This document shows, piece by piece, positions 25,131 to 37,474 of a stretch of DNA of 64,000 nt. Under the pieces are notes generated by a model, which worked only from the letters and a program-made list of their open reading frames with translations, did not search any database and was not told where the DNA came from. How positions within the stretch are numbered: position 1 is the stretch's first letter; each line of letters opens with the position of its first letter. Source of the stretch: Enoplolaimus lenunculus (Eukaryota; Nematoda; Enoplea; Enoplida; Thoracostomopsidae); contig JASANG010003763.1 in NCBI GenBank assembly GCA_030248215.1, positions 124,001-188,000 on the forward strand. The letters run 5' to 3'. Both the position numbers and the translations under genes were made by a program.

Positions 25131-28100
25131 GTAAGTAAAACATGATTCGTTAAGAATGGCTAGTAGTCTTGGACAAGCATAATATGCCACTGAAAACGTC
25201 ATTTGTGTAAGAAGGGTAACCGGTGCGCGTTACGTATATGGCGTATCCAAATTCATATACGGGGACTATTAATTTGGCGTAAACGGCGATTAAGCTTACG
25301 GTTGCAGTTCAAAACGTGCGCTGCTTGTGTTCTAGGGAGATGGCAGATTTATTCAAATACAGTATGCACTGTATGTACCATTGAATTTTTCACCCATGGA
25401 CTGATGTTGGTCCGAACCATAATATGTGTTGGTACATTTTGCGTCAGTGCAAAACCTTGTAGGTTGGACACTTGTATGAAACAGTCATCATACTCTTGAA
25501 TAATGCCAAGAGCGGAAAATACCTTTGGATACAAGTATAGGCAACTGCGCACCATCTCTGTTGAAACATTGTGAATAATTTGCACAAACTACGTTTTGTC
25601 TAATTGGTGCAGTCACTGTTTAAATCGGCGGCTTTGACCAGTTACAAAACATTAACACAAAAACTAAACTGAAATACAAAATGCCCCGATTCTTTTGTGA
25701 CAAAAAGTGTGTTGTTTGGCCATAAACGCAAAGCACGTTATTACATAAAATTGTTCAAACAGCCTGTATATACAGGGGCTTATACATAGGCTTGTGCTCT
25801 GAAAGATTGGGGACATGGAGACTGGGAGGCTTTGGTTTATGTTCAGGTTTACGCATACACTTAGTGGACAGACCATTATGTGATTAATATGGACCACGCA
25901 CGTTTATCAAGCGTAACATTATTCAAACTTATTCCAGACACGTTTCCAATTTCACCCTGAAATTCGACGAATATCACGCCATCGTCATGTGCCCAAGCAC
26001 GTATATAACGCAGCAGCTGAATTGCGAACAATACAACAGTCGCGGAAACGTAAAGATGCAAATATCCGAGCTCATTCGAAACCTGGCTCAATTCCGTTTG
26101 TTCCGGAAAAACTGAAACATACTGTAGAGGAACAAGAATAATGATAACAATCCAGTCGTAAATAGCGAACATGCGTATGTTCGGCAAATTTTTCGTTAGA
26201 GACATTCAAAGCCGTATAGAACGCCGGGATACGGAATATTACCCCTGGCCAACAATTAGAAGAGGAAGAAAGACATTGTAGGCTTTGCAATAATCTGCTC
26301 GATACTAGAGGCCGAAAAACGATGGTAATATATTCCCACAAAATTAAATTTTGCCACCTGTTGACACATTGATATTTATTAAATATAAAACACCTCTGAA
26401 TGACATTATTCAATTTGTACATTTGCAAATGGTTTTGACAAAGTATTTTAACACCTAACTGATTTTGTGGTTAACAGAATTAAAACGGCAAGAAAACTAT
26501 TATTGTTTTGAGAAAATATTAAAGTTATCCAGTCGTGGAGGAACTTCATTGTCTTCTGAGCGAAGCTTGGTGCCACCCAGAGGGGGACCCACAAATTTGT
26601 GACGGTGTGGTTGGCGGCAACGCAATCTTTACTGTGTTATATCTGTGCCATTTGCAGTGAAAAATTCCTAGGTATGGGGGGACCTTATCAACTTTTCACA
26701 CACAAAAATTGTGGGAAAGTTACAGTGGTGCCACGCACACCGCAAAATTCGTTGATACTTTGTTTCTTGCCCTATGCCGATCAATAGCTACCTACCAATA
26801 CTAATTTAGCTTCGGAAACATTACTACCTTGACGTTTTCCCCCGGAAGAATTAAATCCTGGTACCGCATTGCAGAGTTTAAACTAGGAGCGTGGTCAGTA
26901 CTAAAAATGGCTTTTTGTAAGTCCAACGCTCAAATAAAACTAGACACACATTTATATACAAATACTGCTATGTTCTTGCAAGCAATATTCAGAAAATAAC
27001 ACTTGGAAGTTCTGTACAATAATGACCAGCCTCTTATCTTTAATGTATTTTCTTATGTACTCGGAACCTTATTGCTGATAACAGATGTTATGGCGTAAAC
27101 TCATAAACATCTGGGCCGGATAAGTGAATTGGTATCCCGATAAACATTACGTAAGCTGTATAAACACTATGCTTTAGCTATTTTTCGCATTTTTAACCAA
27201 ATAAAGCGAGAATGAACTTAAAAGAAAATGTTTGCTTGAATTTGCGCTAAAACTTACCAACTAAAAATTATCCTTCAATAGCAAACGACACAAATATTCA
27301 ACGAAAACCGGATGCCAATTGAAATAATACATGGAATTATTTATCAGCGTTTTTTAACTTATACATATATTACACAAGTTCTATGCGTCTGTAATGCAAC
27401 GCTTCTTATAAATTCATGCAATCATAAAATCAAAATAGCTAGGGCTAATTTTGAGAAAAATTAGTCCTAATAATTCATTGATTATGCTACATACTACTAC
27501 ACCGGATATCCAGTCTCACCCTGCGTGTGGCACTGTTGATAATTTTTCTCTAAGTTTTCTTTTTCAACAATTGCCTCACATACTACAATTAAACTCAGTT
27601 ATCCCACGCGAAAATGTTTGCAATATTTTGGTTTTTGTTATAAACAATTAGGTTTTTTTGTAAAACAACAATACTACAATAATCAGATAAAATAAGATGA
27701 AGCTAATTTCAGATACTACAATTCATGATTTTAGAATGTTTAGAAATCACATAATATACATAACTAATCAAAATAATAAAGTGTAAGCTACACCATTGCC
27801 ATTTCTTTTATGAATTAAAGATAAATTTATTTCTGCTAAAAATGTATAAATGTATGTTACTTTTCAAAATCCTGACTACGCCCTATATTAAGGATGGTAA
27901 ATGAGATCAATTTTCGATGGAATTTTAGGCAACAAGGGTGTGGATTTTGTTAGCTTCACTCTGAGACAAAGAAATAAGCAATACATCTTATACACAATTA
28001 CAAGGAAACCAAGAGGGGGGTGTCCTAAGACACTGTCCACTCGGAAATACTTTTTAGACACCTGAGCTATTGTTAGCGTGAAAAATTAACTGATAGTTCA

Positions 28101-28195
28101 AACAACATCTAAAATATAAAAACGAATAATGGCCCGCGTTCCCTAAAATAAAATCATGTAACCGCCAGTGGTACTTATTATTATACAATCCAGAT
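25131..28195. other. Intergenic region between DCAF13 and the zinc-finger gene
   Basis: No complete gene is visible. I searched it by eye for the missing DCAF13 C-terminal exon (motif RHRHLPK or similar) and found none. It holds minus-strand open frames at 25349-25585 and 25876-26205; only the latter has family-like features. The rest, about 26.5-28.2 kb, is AT-rich with nothing I recognise. Confidence 0.55.
25876..26205 (-). CDS. Isolated ORF with two membrane segments, weakly polycystin-like
   Basis: A 109-codon minus-strand frame has two hydrophobic segments, around IYDWIVIIILVPLQYVSVF and LHLYVSATVVLFAIQLLRYI, the second followed by a basic RAW stretch. Spacing and character recall S3-S4 of polycystin (PKD1/PKD2) channels, where a segment ending in K/R-rich 'LLRLN' or 'LFKFI' follows a conserved LQYLQ-type helix. 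I could not assign further exons upstream or downstream, so it may be one exon of a larger gene, a gene fragment, or a chance frame. Its amino-acid composition looks coding, unlike most frames nearby. Confidence 0.3.
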   Translation of the reverse strand: MSLTKNLPNIRMFAIYDWIVIIILVPLQYVSVFPEQTELSQVSNELGYLHLYVSATVVLFAIQLLRYIRAWAHDDGVIFVEFQGEIGNVSGISLNNVTLDKRAWSILIT

Positions 28196-31100
28196 CTACA
28201 TTATTTTGGTAATCGTAACAGTCGCCGAGTCATAGCACTCAATTATGACCGAAACACCGCTATTGTCACACAAATTCGGACTGGCCGGATCCACAATACC
28301 AATATCGTTTTGGCTGTTTGCACCTCTTTGACCGTCTCCGCTAGTCCGCTGTAATCGCCTACCTCGTAACGAACAATCGCTAGAAACATTATTTGGTGAT
28401 CCAGGGCAAGATAGCAAACTGCCAGAGTTACCAGCATTACTATTGTGTTCAACGCTTTGCACAAACACAGGCGTTACGTCTGGATGAAATACACGCAAAT
28501 GAACACTGATCGACGACCAAAAACGAGTATGCAGTGTGCTGGTAGAATTGCAAATACGACAATTGAAAATGATTTTGTTCAATTGGTCCATCTAAAACGA
28601 ATACACATAAACCCATATCCAGTGTACGAAAAAACTGATACCAAGCCTGAATTTTAAAGATGAAAAAGTATATTTTACATAAAACATATGACGCGAAAAA
28701 TACCAAATGCAAATTTTGCGAAACTCATACCAACGTTTCGCTGACGATAAAAAACAGAAGTAACTGCAACAAACAAGAAATGGCAAATTTGAGCACCTAA
28801 TTACTGCTTACTATACAATAAGCTGTTTGTCGACTGTTTTGTGTTTTCATTATCCAGTTTCCACGTTCTACAGAAACATGTGCGAATACTAAAAATAATA
28901 TGAGGAATGTGCGGAGAAACACAATTTGTGAAAAAAGCTGATCTGCAGCAAATATTTTAAGACGTCGATTTTCAGTATACCTTTTCCAACCAATCGACAG
29001 GCTGGTCTGAATCGGTGCCACAACCAGGCGAAACCTGGCTATCCGTCATAGTCCCTGAGTTGGTGCTACTTGAGCGTCGCGTACGGCTAAGTTTAGTGAA
29101 AATTTTCCATTCTGCCAACGCGCTACACGAAGAATTGGTTTGATGATAAACATTCGGGTGTAATGTTGAATACCCTTGCACGGAGTAAGTAAAGCTGGAA
29201 TTATTGGTCGTAGCACTGCCACGATTATTCCGCACTGTTGGACTATCATTTAGCTGACCATCACCTGTACGGTGCGCCACGGTAAACAAAAACTGTTGCT
29301 GTCCTTGGGGATTGCGGTCAATCATTTGAGGGTCGGGCGGTATCAGTTCTGTATCATTGTTGGAACGGCTTGAAGCTCTCGAATTCGATGCAACGTTTTC
29401 GCAAGGAGAATTGCTTTCACGAGCATTAATCGGTCGTACTTGTAAACGAAATTCGCCAGAACTGTCCGTGTTACTACTGTTACTGCGAACGACACTACGT
29501 TTGCAGGACAGTTCTTTGGCTGGAGTTATTTTAATCTGCAAACAAGACAATTATTGCTATAACATACAGTATCGGACAGAATTCAGTGACTCGTAATCAC
29601 GATTGAGTGAATTTTCTTTAATCGCGACCAGTCGCGTCCACAGAAATGCGATCACAGTTCCATAAACTGCTGCAACGTCACTCTTATTTCATTCATGACC
29701 AGCAGTTTCACACAAGCTCTGGTTGCGAACAACAAAACTGAATGGCTGTGTATGGTCACTATACGCAAGGGTTATATTTTTTGTTTTATACCTAGGCGTC
29801 AATTGGCGACTAACAGTAATTTTAAGGGGTCGTTTCAAAAATTTAGGCGCCGGAGAGAAATTTTGATGTTTTTGAATAAAGCCTAAACATCATCGCAACA
29901 TTTGATTGCTCTTTTGTAGCTGTCCACAGTGGAAAAGTTTTGCTTAAGCATATGACTAGGCTTTGTGGCTTCGGAATATGCTTATACTAATGTTACGACT
30001 CTCTGCTATTCATGGGATATTTGTCGGAGGGACTTATTCAGCGTGGGGGAACTACAAAAGTGCCCTTTTACCGATATAGCTTCCATTGGCACGGTCGAGC
30101 TGGAACCTAGCGTATTCGTGCTGGTTTTCCCATGCCGGCGTAATTGAATGTGCTCCGTCATGAGTTCATCAAAGCTATGCGAAGACAATACAGACTCGGT
30201 CTTTTGTGACTTTTTGAATGCTACACATTTAGCGGTGGTTTCTGTATTTCCCTGGCATTTTAGTGACCGCACGTTAGCCGTTGTTGTATTCGAAGTAACG
30301 GGCAATTGAGGTTTTTGCTCGCTTGCACTTTCGTGTGGAAGATTCAAACTGTAATTAAGTAAACAATAATGTTTCTATTAATATAGCGACAAATTCGTTT
30401 TGAAACAATTAACCTCCTAAGTTCAAGATTGAACACATAAGTTGAATTTCCTTTTTGTGTCCAATTCAAAAGCTAAAATAATACGAAGCCGAATACTTTG
30501 ATATGCTTCTCCGACAGATTACGGAGCCAGGATATTTAAGTGGTTATGTCGACAAAAACTAAAAGTTAATGGCACTGGTATCGGCATTGACACTGCAAAA
30601 AATTGCCAATTCTTTGGCGATACTTTTTGCACATAACAGTGAGCTATCAATTTCACTTGTTGGCGTATACATAGGTGCGTTTCATCAGGGACATATCGTG
30701 TATTAAAATTGCAATCGGCATCGGCATATTTTCAAATCCGCAGCATAAAAATCTCACCATTCCGAAATTCGCTCCACTGGTCGGGTCGACGCACTGGTTA
30801 TCGAAATTCGATTAATTCTTGGGAAAGCAGACCGCAAACTTGCGTGAGACGATGGTGACCCGCGCGTTTTGACGTCAAGCTCCTCAAAAGTATCATTTGC
30901 ATCGAAATCACAGGTACCGTCGTTTTCGGTTTTGACAACTGTTGTGCAGCTTGATTTGAACGCAGAACCAATTGTCGTCTGTTTTCCAGCTGTTTGCATG
31001 TCATCTGAAAAACAAACGCAATCCGCTTTCGTGTTGCCGACTGATAGATAATATCAATACGAGAAACACCGAGGTTTTTAGGCACAATTTGGTCCGTAAA

Positions 31101-34100
31101 GAGGATCGGAATGTAATTTTTATATTCTATCAAGTACGTACGTACCACATAGTTATAGCTACGTATTCAAGTGCCGAATAACCTTATAGTGCAAAAACAA
31201 ACATACCCTTTCTAGAATTTTTTGGAAAAGTCGTTGACCGTTTTGCTTCACGATTCTTTGCAATACGTACACTTTTCGGCATTGGTTTGTACGTTTTCGT
31301 TTTTACAACCCCGACAGATGACTTAGTGCATCGTGAAGCAGTATTGTTCACACTTGGCCGTCGTTTTTTACTTGAGCCCGCAATAACATCAGCCGGTGGA
31401 AACTCTAAAACCACCATTTACATACGAACTAAACACATAAAGTATAACATACTTCTAAATAATCTACGGAACAACAACAGGTTATTATTACGGTCAATTT
31501 AAAATTTCGTACTTGATCCGAGCTTCGCTCGGAGTTTCACGAAGCGTTTTATATTTTGTGCTCGGGGGTAGAAAGGTGGATGTCCGTCTGTCCACCCGAA
31601 AAGAATCTCAAGAACCGCCGAACCGATTCTGATAAACTTTTTTGTTTAAAAAGTTTTAATCCTGGCGTGTTAACCTCGCATTGGAGTTTTAAAACTTTAA
31701 GCCGTTTATTAGCTACAGACTAATTTGCATAATTGGTTAAGCCTAAATTAGTACTTTTTCACTGTATTTCACTAATTATTAGATTTACAAGCAATCTAAC
31801 AGCTAATTTGCATATAAGCATAATAAGTTAAGCCTACTTTAGGACATTTTTTAAATTACTTCACTGATTATTAAGGTTACAAGCAATCAAATTCCGTACT
31901 AAATGGTTTTCGGGTGCGAAAAATCTGATACAAGCAATCAAATTCAGAACTAAATGATTTTTGGGTGTGAGAAATCTTACAAAATTGTTTATAAACCTCA
32001 ATTTGCATATTTTAGCTTAATTAGTTAAGCCTAAATTCGGATTTTTTAAATACAAAAGTATGTCCGAGCTTTACTCGATACGTGTAGTTCTACGACTGGT
32101 TATTAAGATTTTAGTTACCAATAAAGAATTAAGGACGATTAAAAATAGTTTTAAACGGCCCCGTAACTGACCACCTTGTATCTAAACACTTCGATGTTTT
32201 ATCTATGGATATCTATTTTAGCAAACATTGCAATAAAAAATCACTTCTCACTCAAGAGCTGTGACGTGATTAAATTTACATTTTTACTGATTAAGGTTAG
32301 CACTATATTTGTCGCGCGGCGCCGTCCGTCGCAGTACGTAACATAAAGACCAACATGAACGTTCATCCATATGTTGATAACGCGCACAGTTCAATTGCGC
32401 TGTTTACACAAAATATTAAATATTAATTTTTTGCTCAAGTCTACTTTGAGCCAGGAGGGCAATTTACACCCTTTTAAAAAGATAACATCTTCTGATTATG
32501 CTCTCGAAACAACCTTCAACACTTACATAAAACTTCACATAAACTGCTCTCGAAACAACCTTCAACACTTACATAAAACTTCACATAAACAAGACAATGA
32601 ATTAAAGCCACACGCTGTTGCTCATCTTAATTAATGCATAATATAAACATACCTTTGTTTGTTGATTTCCGTTTTCGCTTTGGAGGTAAAATTTCCGTAT
32701 CACCATGAATGCGAATTTCATTGTGCTGTAAATTTTCCTGAGGACCCTGTAAATTAATTAATGTACGTACGTACACACCTGCACATTGCATAATGCAATG
32801 AACGATCATGAATACTTAGAGGTTTGGCTAAATTTGTGGGATAATCACTACGGGTACAACACAATAGGCAGTACATAGCACATTGAAGCCAGCAGACATG
32901 TGTGAAATTTCCCATCGATCGGTAGTGTTTTCCCGCAAACAAATTTTATAAAAAATACACAGCTCCGTATCAAAAACAATACAAATCTACCGACATATAT
33001 TACATTTCTAAGCTATTTTATTATACGTACACTATATTCGCTAACAGTCGCCGTATGCGGCTGTTCTACTGGCTTCAAGCGTTTTCTTCTGATTGACTTT
33101 GACTTCGTTAATGAATTTGCAGCAGCTGGTATAGAAGAAATTTCAGACAATTCAGTGGTAGCACTGGGTGCTGCATGGAGACTCATTTGATTACCTGGAA
33201 TAAAAAAAATTAATGCCAAGCCTTGAAAGTTATGCTAGCGGGTACAACCGGGCAAGTTTCAACCGGAACCATTACACCCAGGGATCGACCAGATATCCGG
33301 AAAAACTCGACATCCGTATTCGGTTCCGGTATAAACCTACCGGATACCGTATATTTGCGGTTGTGGTCCCAACTATCATAAAACTGCTTTTTACATGTCG
33401 AAATAATAGATATTTCGCAGCGACTGCAATTCCGGGCACGTCAAAAGTGGACACTGGTATGGAATGAAAAATCCGAGCCAAAATTAATCGTTCGTCGACT
33501 ATTTTGTGTTTTAATTAGCAAATTAACCCAGTCCTACAAAAACATGCATCATTACTTTTAAGTATGCGGAATGTGCAACCAAAACTAACACAAGTTGTGA
33601 AACGAACCTGAGTTTCAGCAAAAGCTTTTATATGTAAATTTTTATTTGCCACAAAACTGTAAAAATTCTGGTACAAACATAATAGTGAATTAGCGTGATA
33701 CAGTCGCACTTTAAAGTCAAAATGCACAACTAATTTTACGCCCTGGCAACTGTGTGTCTTACTCGGATATTGAAGTACCCTGCTCGGTAAATTCTGTCGT
33801 CCGGCTTCAATCCGTACGTTGTTCTCTTAAATTTTATGCCGAATAACAAAATGAAGAACAGGACAGAGTTGCAATAATTGCATTACCCGAAGTGTTGTAT
33901 AAAACATAGTAACGTTTGAATATTCTCCAAGCACTATGAATTTACGACAGCTTCATACAAAAGCTAAAAAACACAAATACATACATAATCATATAAATTG
34001 CATGTAATATATATTCTTACCCGCAACAACGTTTTGATTGATCAATTGAGGTGCTACTGGCTGTCTAGGTCGATTCAAAACAGTAAACGTCATTATAAAA

Positions 34101-37100
34101 TCATTGTCTCGTACTTGCTGAGTGACATAAAAGTCACCTTTAAGACGGGAACGTAAAGCTGCAGCTCGTTGTTGTAGTATTGCGCGAACGCTTGCTGGCT
34201 CAGTGCCAGCAGTTATGCGTTTTAAGCTGTTATCAGTGTTCGGAATGCGCGTTCTAGCCAAAACACCACGTGTCGTTCTCATTCTTCTACTGCTGTTATT
34301 TGATAGCGTTATAGATTCCAATTCTGTACTATTTCCTTCTACCGGTGTTACGAAATCTAAATTAAGCAACCCCTCAGACTGATTAGCAATTGCAGCAGCC
34401 CGCTTGTGTCTTCGAAAATAATTGCTAAACTTCACCGCGCAGCCCAGTTCAGAATCTGAACTCGCGCCGGTGTCAACGGTAAGCGGTGGCAAGGGGGCGT
34501 TAACAATGCGAGATCGCAATGGACGGGGGCTACGGTTAGATTCAAAGAAATTTTCATTCAAATTGTCTCTAAAATATTTTGAATTTTCATGTTGCGCAAA
34601 AACACATTCAGCCCTATCATCGCTGTTTGGATGCGCCAGTAATTTCAACTTGAAAGGAGATTTCGATTGAGCTGCTTTAATAATTCCTTCATTTGGCTCA
34701 GCAATTTCCTCTTCATAGTCACTATCGAACGGAACATTTGCATCCGATTCAGGTTCCAGCCTTGGATCATTCAAAATTGATGTTCCAGTGTTGTTTAAAT
34801 GCTGTTGGCTGTCAGAAACTAACGCCACAAAGCTATTGACCAGTGAATTATTGTTATTTACAGGGTTCAAACCATACACACTTGCAATACGAGACCGCTC
34901 ACGCAACTCAGCATTGTTGATTTGCTGCTGATTACATTTGTACAACCGTTGTTTGGTAGTTTTTTCTTGCCTTCTCGTAGCAACAAAACCGCGCTCTGAC
35001 TGATATTTCCGCAAACAAATAGGTTGCTTTTCATTGGCTCTTTCTAGCTTTATATTCTTATTTGAGCTTATAGGTAGTTTAGGGCCACATACCTGCATTG
35101 AAGCGTTACCAGAAGAGCAACTTCTCTGCGAGAAAGCACTCGATTTCCCTGGTACTGGAGACTTTCGAGTGTGCTGGCAAGACACAAATGCGGATACATC
35201 TTCTGACGATGTAGTTGTAGTTGACCGGCTTGCTGCGCTATCTGGACGAGTTAATTTACCGTTGTTTGAGATATTATTGTTATTAGCGTAAGTTTGAAAC
35301 TGAGCACATTGCAATAGCCGTTCGCTTGGTTTCACCAACCTTTCTGATCGTGTTCTCGTGTTACCTGAGGCGTTACGCTGCACTGCTGCATCATACCACC
35401 GTTCTCTGGTATTAGTCATTTTCGCTCCTACATCTTGATTGATTAATTTAGTCCCTTCAGCATTATTTTCAGCATTTATGGTCGATCTTGAGCAGGATGG
35501 AGACCCGCGTGTCGATTCCACGGGGTGACTGGTGCCAATTTTACATGATTCAGCCTTCAAATTACTATTAACCCCCGTGTACGCTTGTTGTGATGTAGCC
35601 TTAGCCTTAGCCTCACGCTTTCTCATTGCGTACCCTTTCCGTACATGCTGTTTTGAGCTACCAGACACAACGATAAGTTTACGGCGGTTCTTGCTCAATA
35701 ACCGATTCGCCAAATAGGTATGTTTGCCAACGCCAGCCCTAACTTTGCTAGACGCTGGTGAAAGAACAGAAAATCCACCATTGGCTTCCATATCGGAAAG
35801 GTTCATCTGTAAGCTGGCCGGTGTTCTAAGACCCGTTTTGAGCGAGCGTAGTTTCAAATATTTATTTCTGAGCGTGGTAGTCGAGAAATGAGGCTGCCTG
35901 TACTGATTTGAGCTGCTTTTCTGGCCTAGGGACGCCACAATTCGTTGACTCAACATCGACACAGAAGGGGGGCTAGTCGCCGATAGGCGTTTAAAGCGTC
36001 CTAACGTTTCCGATGAGAGCCGTGGCAGATTAACCGTAAGCGAGCGGCAAATCCGTCGTAAAACACTGGCTTGTTTTCCGGGCCAATCCTCTTGTTGTAG
36101 AACACAATATGACGTTTGTCGGTCCTTATTAGTAACAATCACACGGCGATCATGGCGATGTAGTCTAAGTGGCCGGTACACATACGCAAAAATCCGCGTC
36201 AAACCACCAAAATTATCAGCTTCGCCTACAGGTGTAATACGGCCATCATTTTTCTTCCCATCAACGCCGCTATTTGCTAAACTAGCCGCTGGGATTGTAC
36301 CCTGAATCGTTTTCAAGCATTTATTACTTGCTTCTTGCATTGCGTCATCCCCCGCACAGCAATATTTCTCATATGCAAGAACGGTTCGTTTATCAGACAC
36401 CGTACCGATTGTACAAGCTGATGGGGTACCGCTGCCTTTGACTGAACCCGAAGAACTCGGGGACCTTCCGCGTTTCCGTGGCGTTCCGCCGCTACTGCGT
36501 GATTCACTTCGACTTCTGCGGCCATTTGTAGTAGTAACATAACCGGCCAAATTTGTGAATTCAAAATGTACTAGCTTACCGAGCTGTGAACTAAACGGTA
36601 CCGCTGAAAAATAGCGTGCAATGGGAGATGCCGCCGATTCGCTTGATGTATCAATTGAAGAAACAAAATCTGAAGCAGGTACAGGCGTCGGGGAAGCCAT
36701 AGCTGATGTAGGACTCAGTGCCGGGGCCCACTCACCACCGCTATATTCAACGTTTGGCAACTCAATAATTGACGTCGATTTGCTTTTGCCAGCCACGACA
36801 GCATCTTTTTTGTCTTTTAGATCAGATATGCGCTTTATTTCGTCCTTTGATGGCTCAGCAGATCTTGTTCTCTTGCTGTCAACGCTATTTCCACTAAGTT
36901 TGCTTTGTAGCGGTGGCTGCGGTTCCTTATCAATAGCAGGCGCGGTTCCCGTTATCATAGCGCGTTCAGAATCTGCAGGTTTATCGTCAACCGACCCATG
37001 ATTCGCTGTTACACGAGACCCACCAAGACTTAGCCTCCGATTATTATTATTAGGCAGCGAGCCAGCTCCTACGCTTTGCTTCACTTCAACTAAGCGGACT

Positions 37101-37474
37101 TGACTGGTTTTAATAGGACGCATGTGTTTAAATCGTGTTACATTTTCGTCATAAACTTGGCGTGGAATGAGTCCAACGCTAAGTAAAATATCGAATCGTT
37201 TTTCTTGTTCTCGAGTAATTGAACAACACTTCGTTTCATGATTAACTGCGTCGTGAGTGTTTTCTAAACTGACGCCACAAAATGGACATTGGATTTCGTC
37301 ATCAAATGTAACAGTGATTACTGGGCCTAAAATATAGACAGCAAAAATATTAAACTGAGCCGAGATAATATTCAAAATGCCAATCAACAGTTCACCCAAA
37401 CTATTGTAATACTGTTCAACTGGAATGTGCGCAAGAGTCGAGCTCTTAAACATTACTGGCGATGGTAAACACAT
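28196..37474 (-). CDS. Large unrecognised protein with RAD18-like C2HC finger and C-terminal C2H2 finger
   Basis: Eight minus-strand exons join in phase (high to low): 37474-34021, 33194-33031, 32746-32653, 31404-31207, 31004-30758, 30348-30072, 29535-28981, 28591-28196, giving about 1,794 residues. The start is the first in-frame ATG. Residues read through at 37327-37395 may instead be a 69-nt intron with an AT-rich, stop-free sequence. Near the N-terminus CPFCGVSLENTHDAVNHETK followed by Cys has the C-x2-C-x12-H-x3-C spacing of RAD18-type UBZ4 fingers. The last exon has a C2H2 finger (CRICN... HLRVFH). Between them the chain is low-complexity, rich in Ser, Asn, Arg and Thr, with basic nuclear-localisation-like clusters (KKRRP, PKRKRKS). 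This suggests a nuclear scaffold or chromatin/DNA-repair protein (inference). No orthologue is recognised. Confidence 0.8.
31500..32120. repeat. Repeat region with CTTCGCTCGGAG palindrome and roughly 120-bp internal tandem units
   Basis: It opens with GATCCGAGCTTCGCTCGGAG, then a stretch containing GGATGTCCGTCTGTCCACCC, a phrase widespread in invertebrate interspersed repeats. It continues with about three degenerate units containing AATTTGCATA..TTAGTTAAGCCTAA and ACAAGCAATCAAATTC. It sits in an intron of the zinc-finger gene. A second CGAGCTTCGCTC motif lies at 41180-41215. Class unknown. Confidence 0.55.
32499..32590. repeat. Tandem duplication, 46-bp unit x 2
   Basis: Two identical copies starting TGCTCTCGAAACAACCTTCA at 32499 and 32545. 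It lies in an intron of the minus-strand zinc-finger gene. Confidence 0.95.

Noticed and set aside
25203-25499. Arg-rich frame after DCAF13 as its missing basic tail
   Set aside because: None of the Sof1 tail motifs are present, and the frame is not reached in phase from the 25130 donor through a good acceptor.
31500-32120. LTR or other retroelement
   Set aside because: No terminal direct repeats and no reverse transcriptase, integrase or capsid-like frame seen here or elsewhere in the window.
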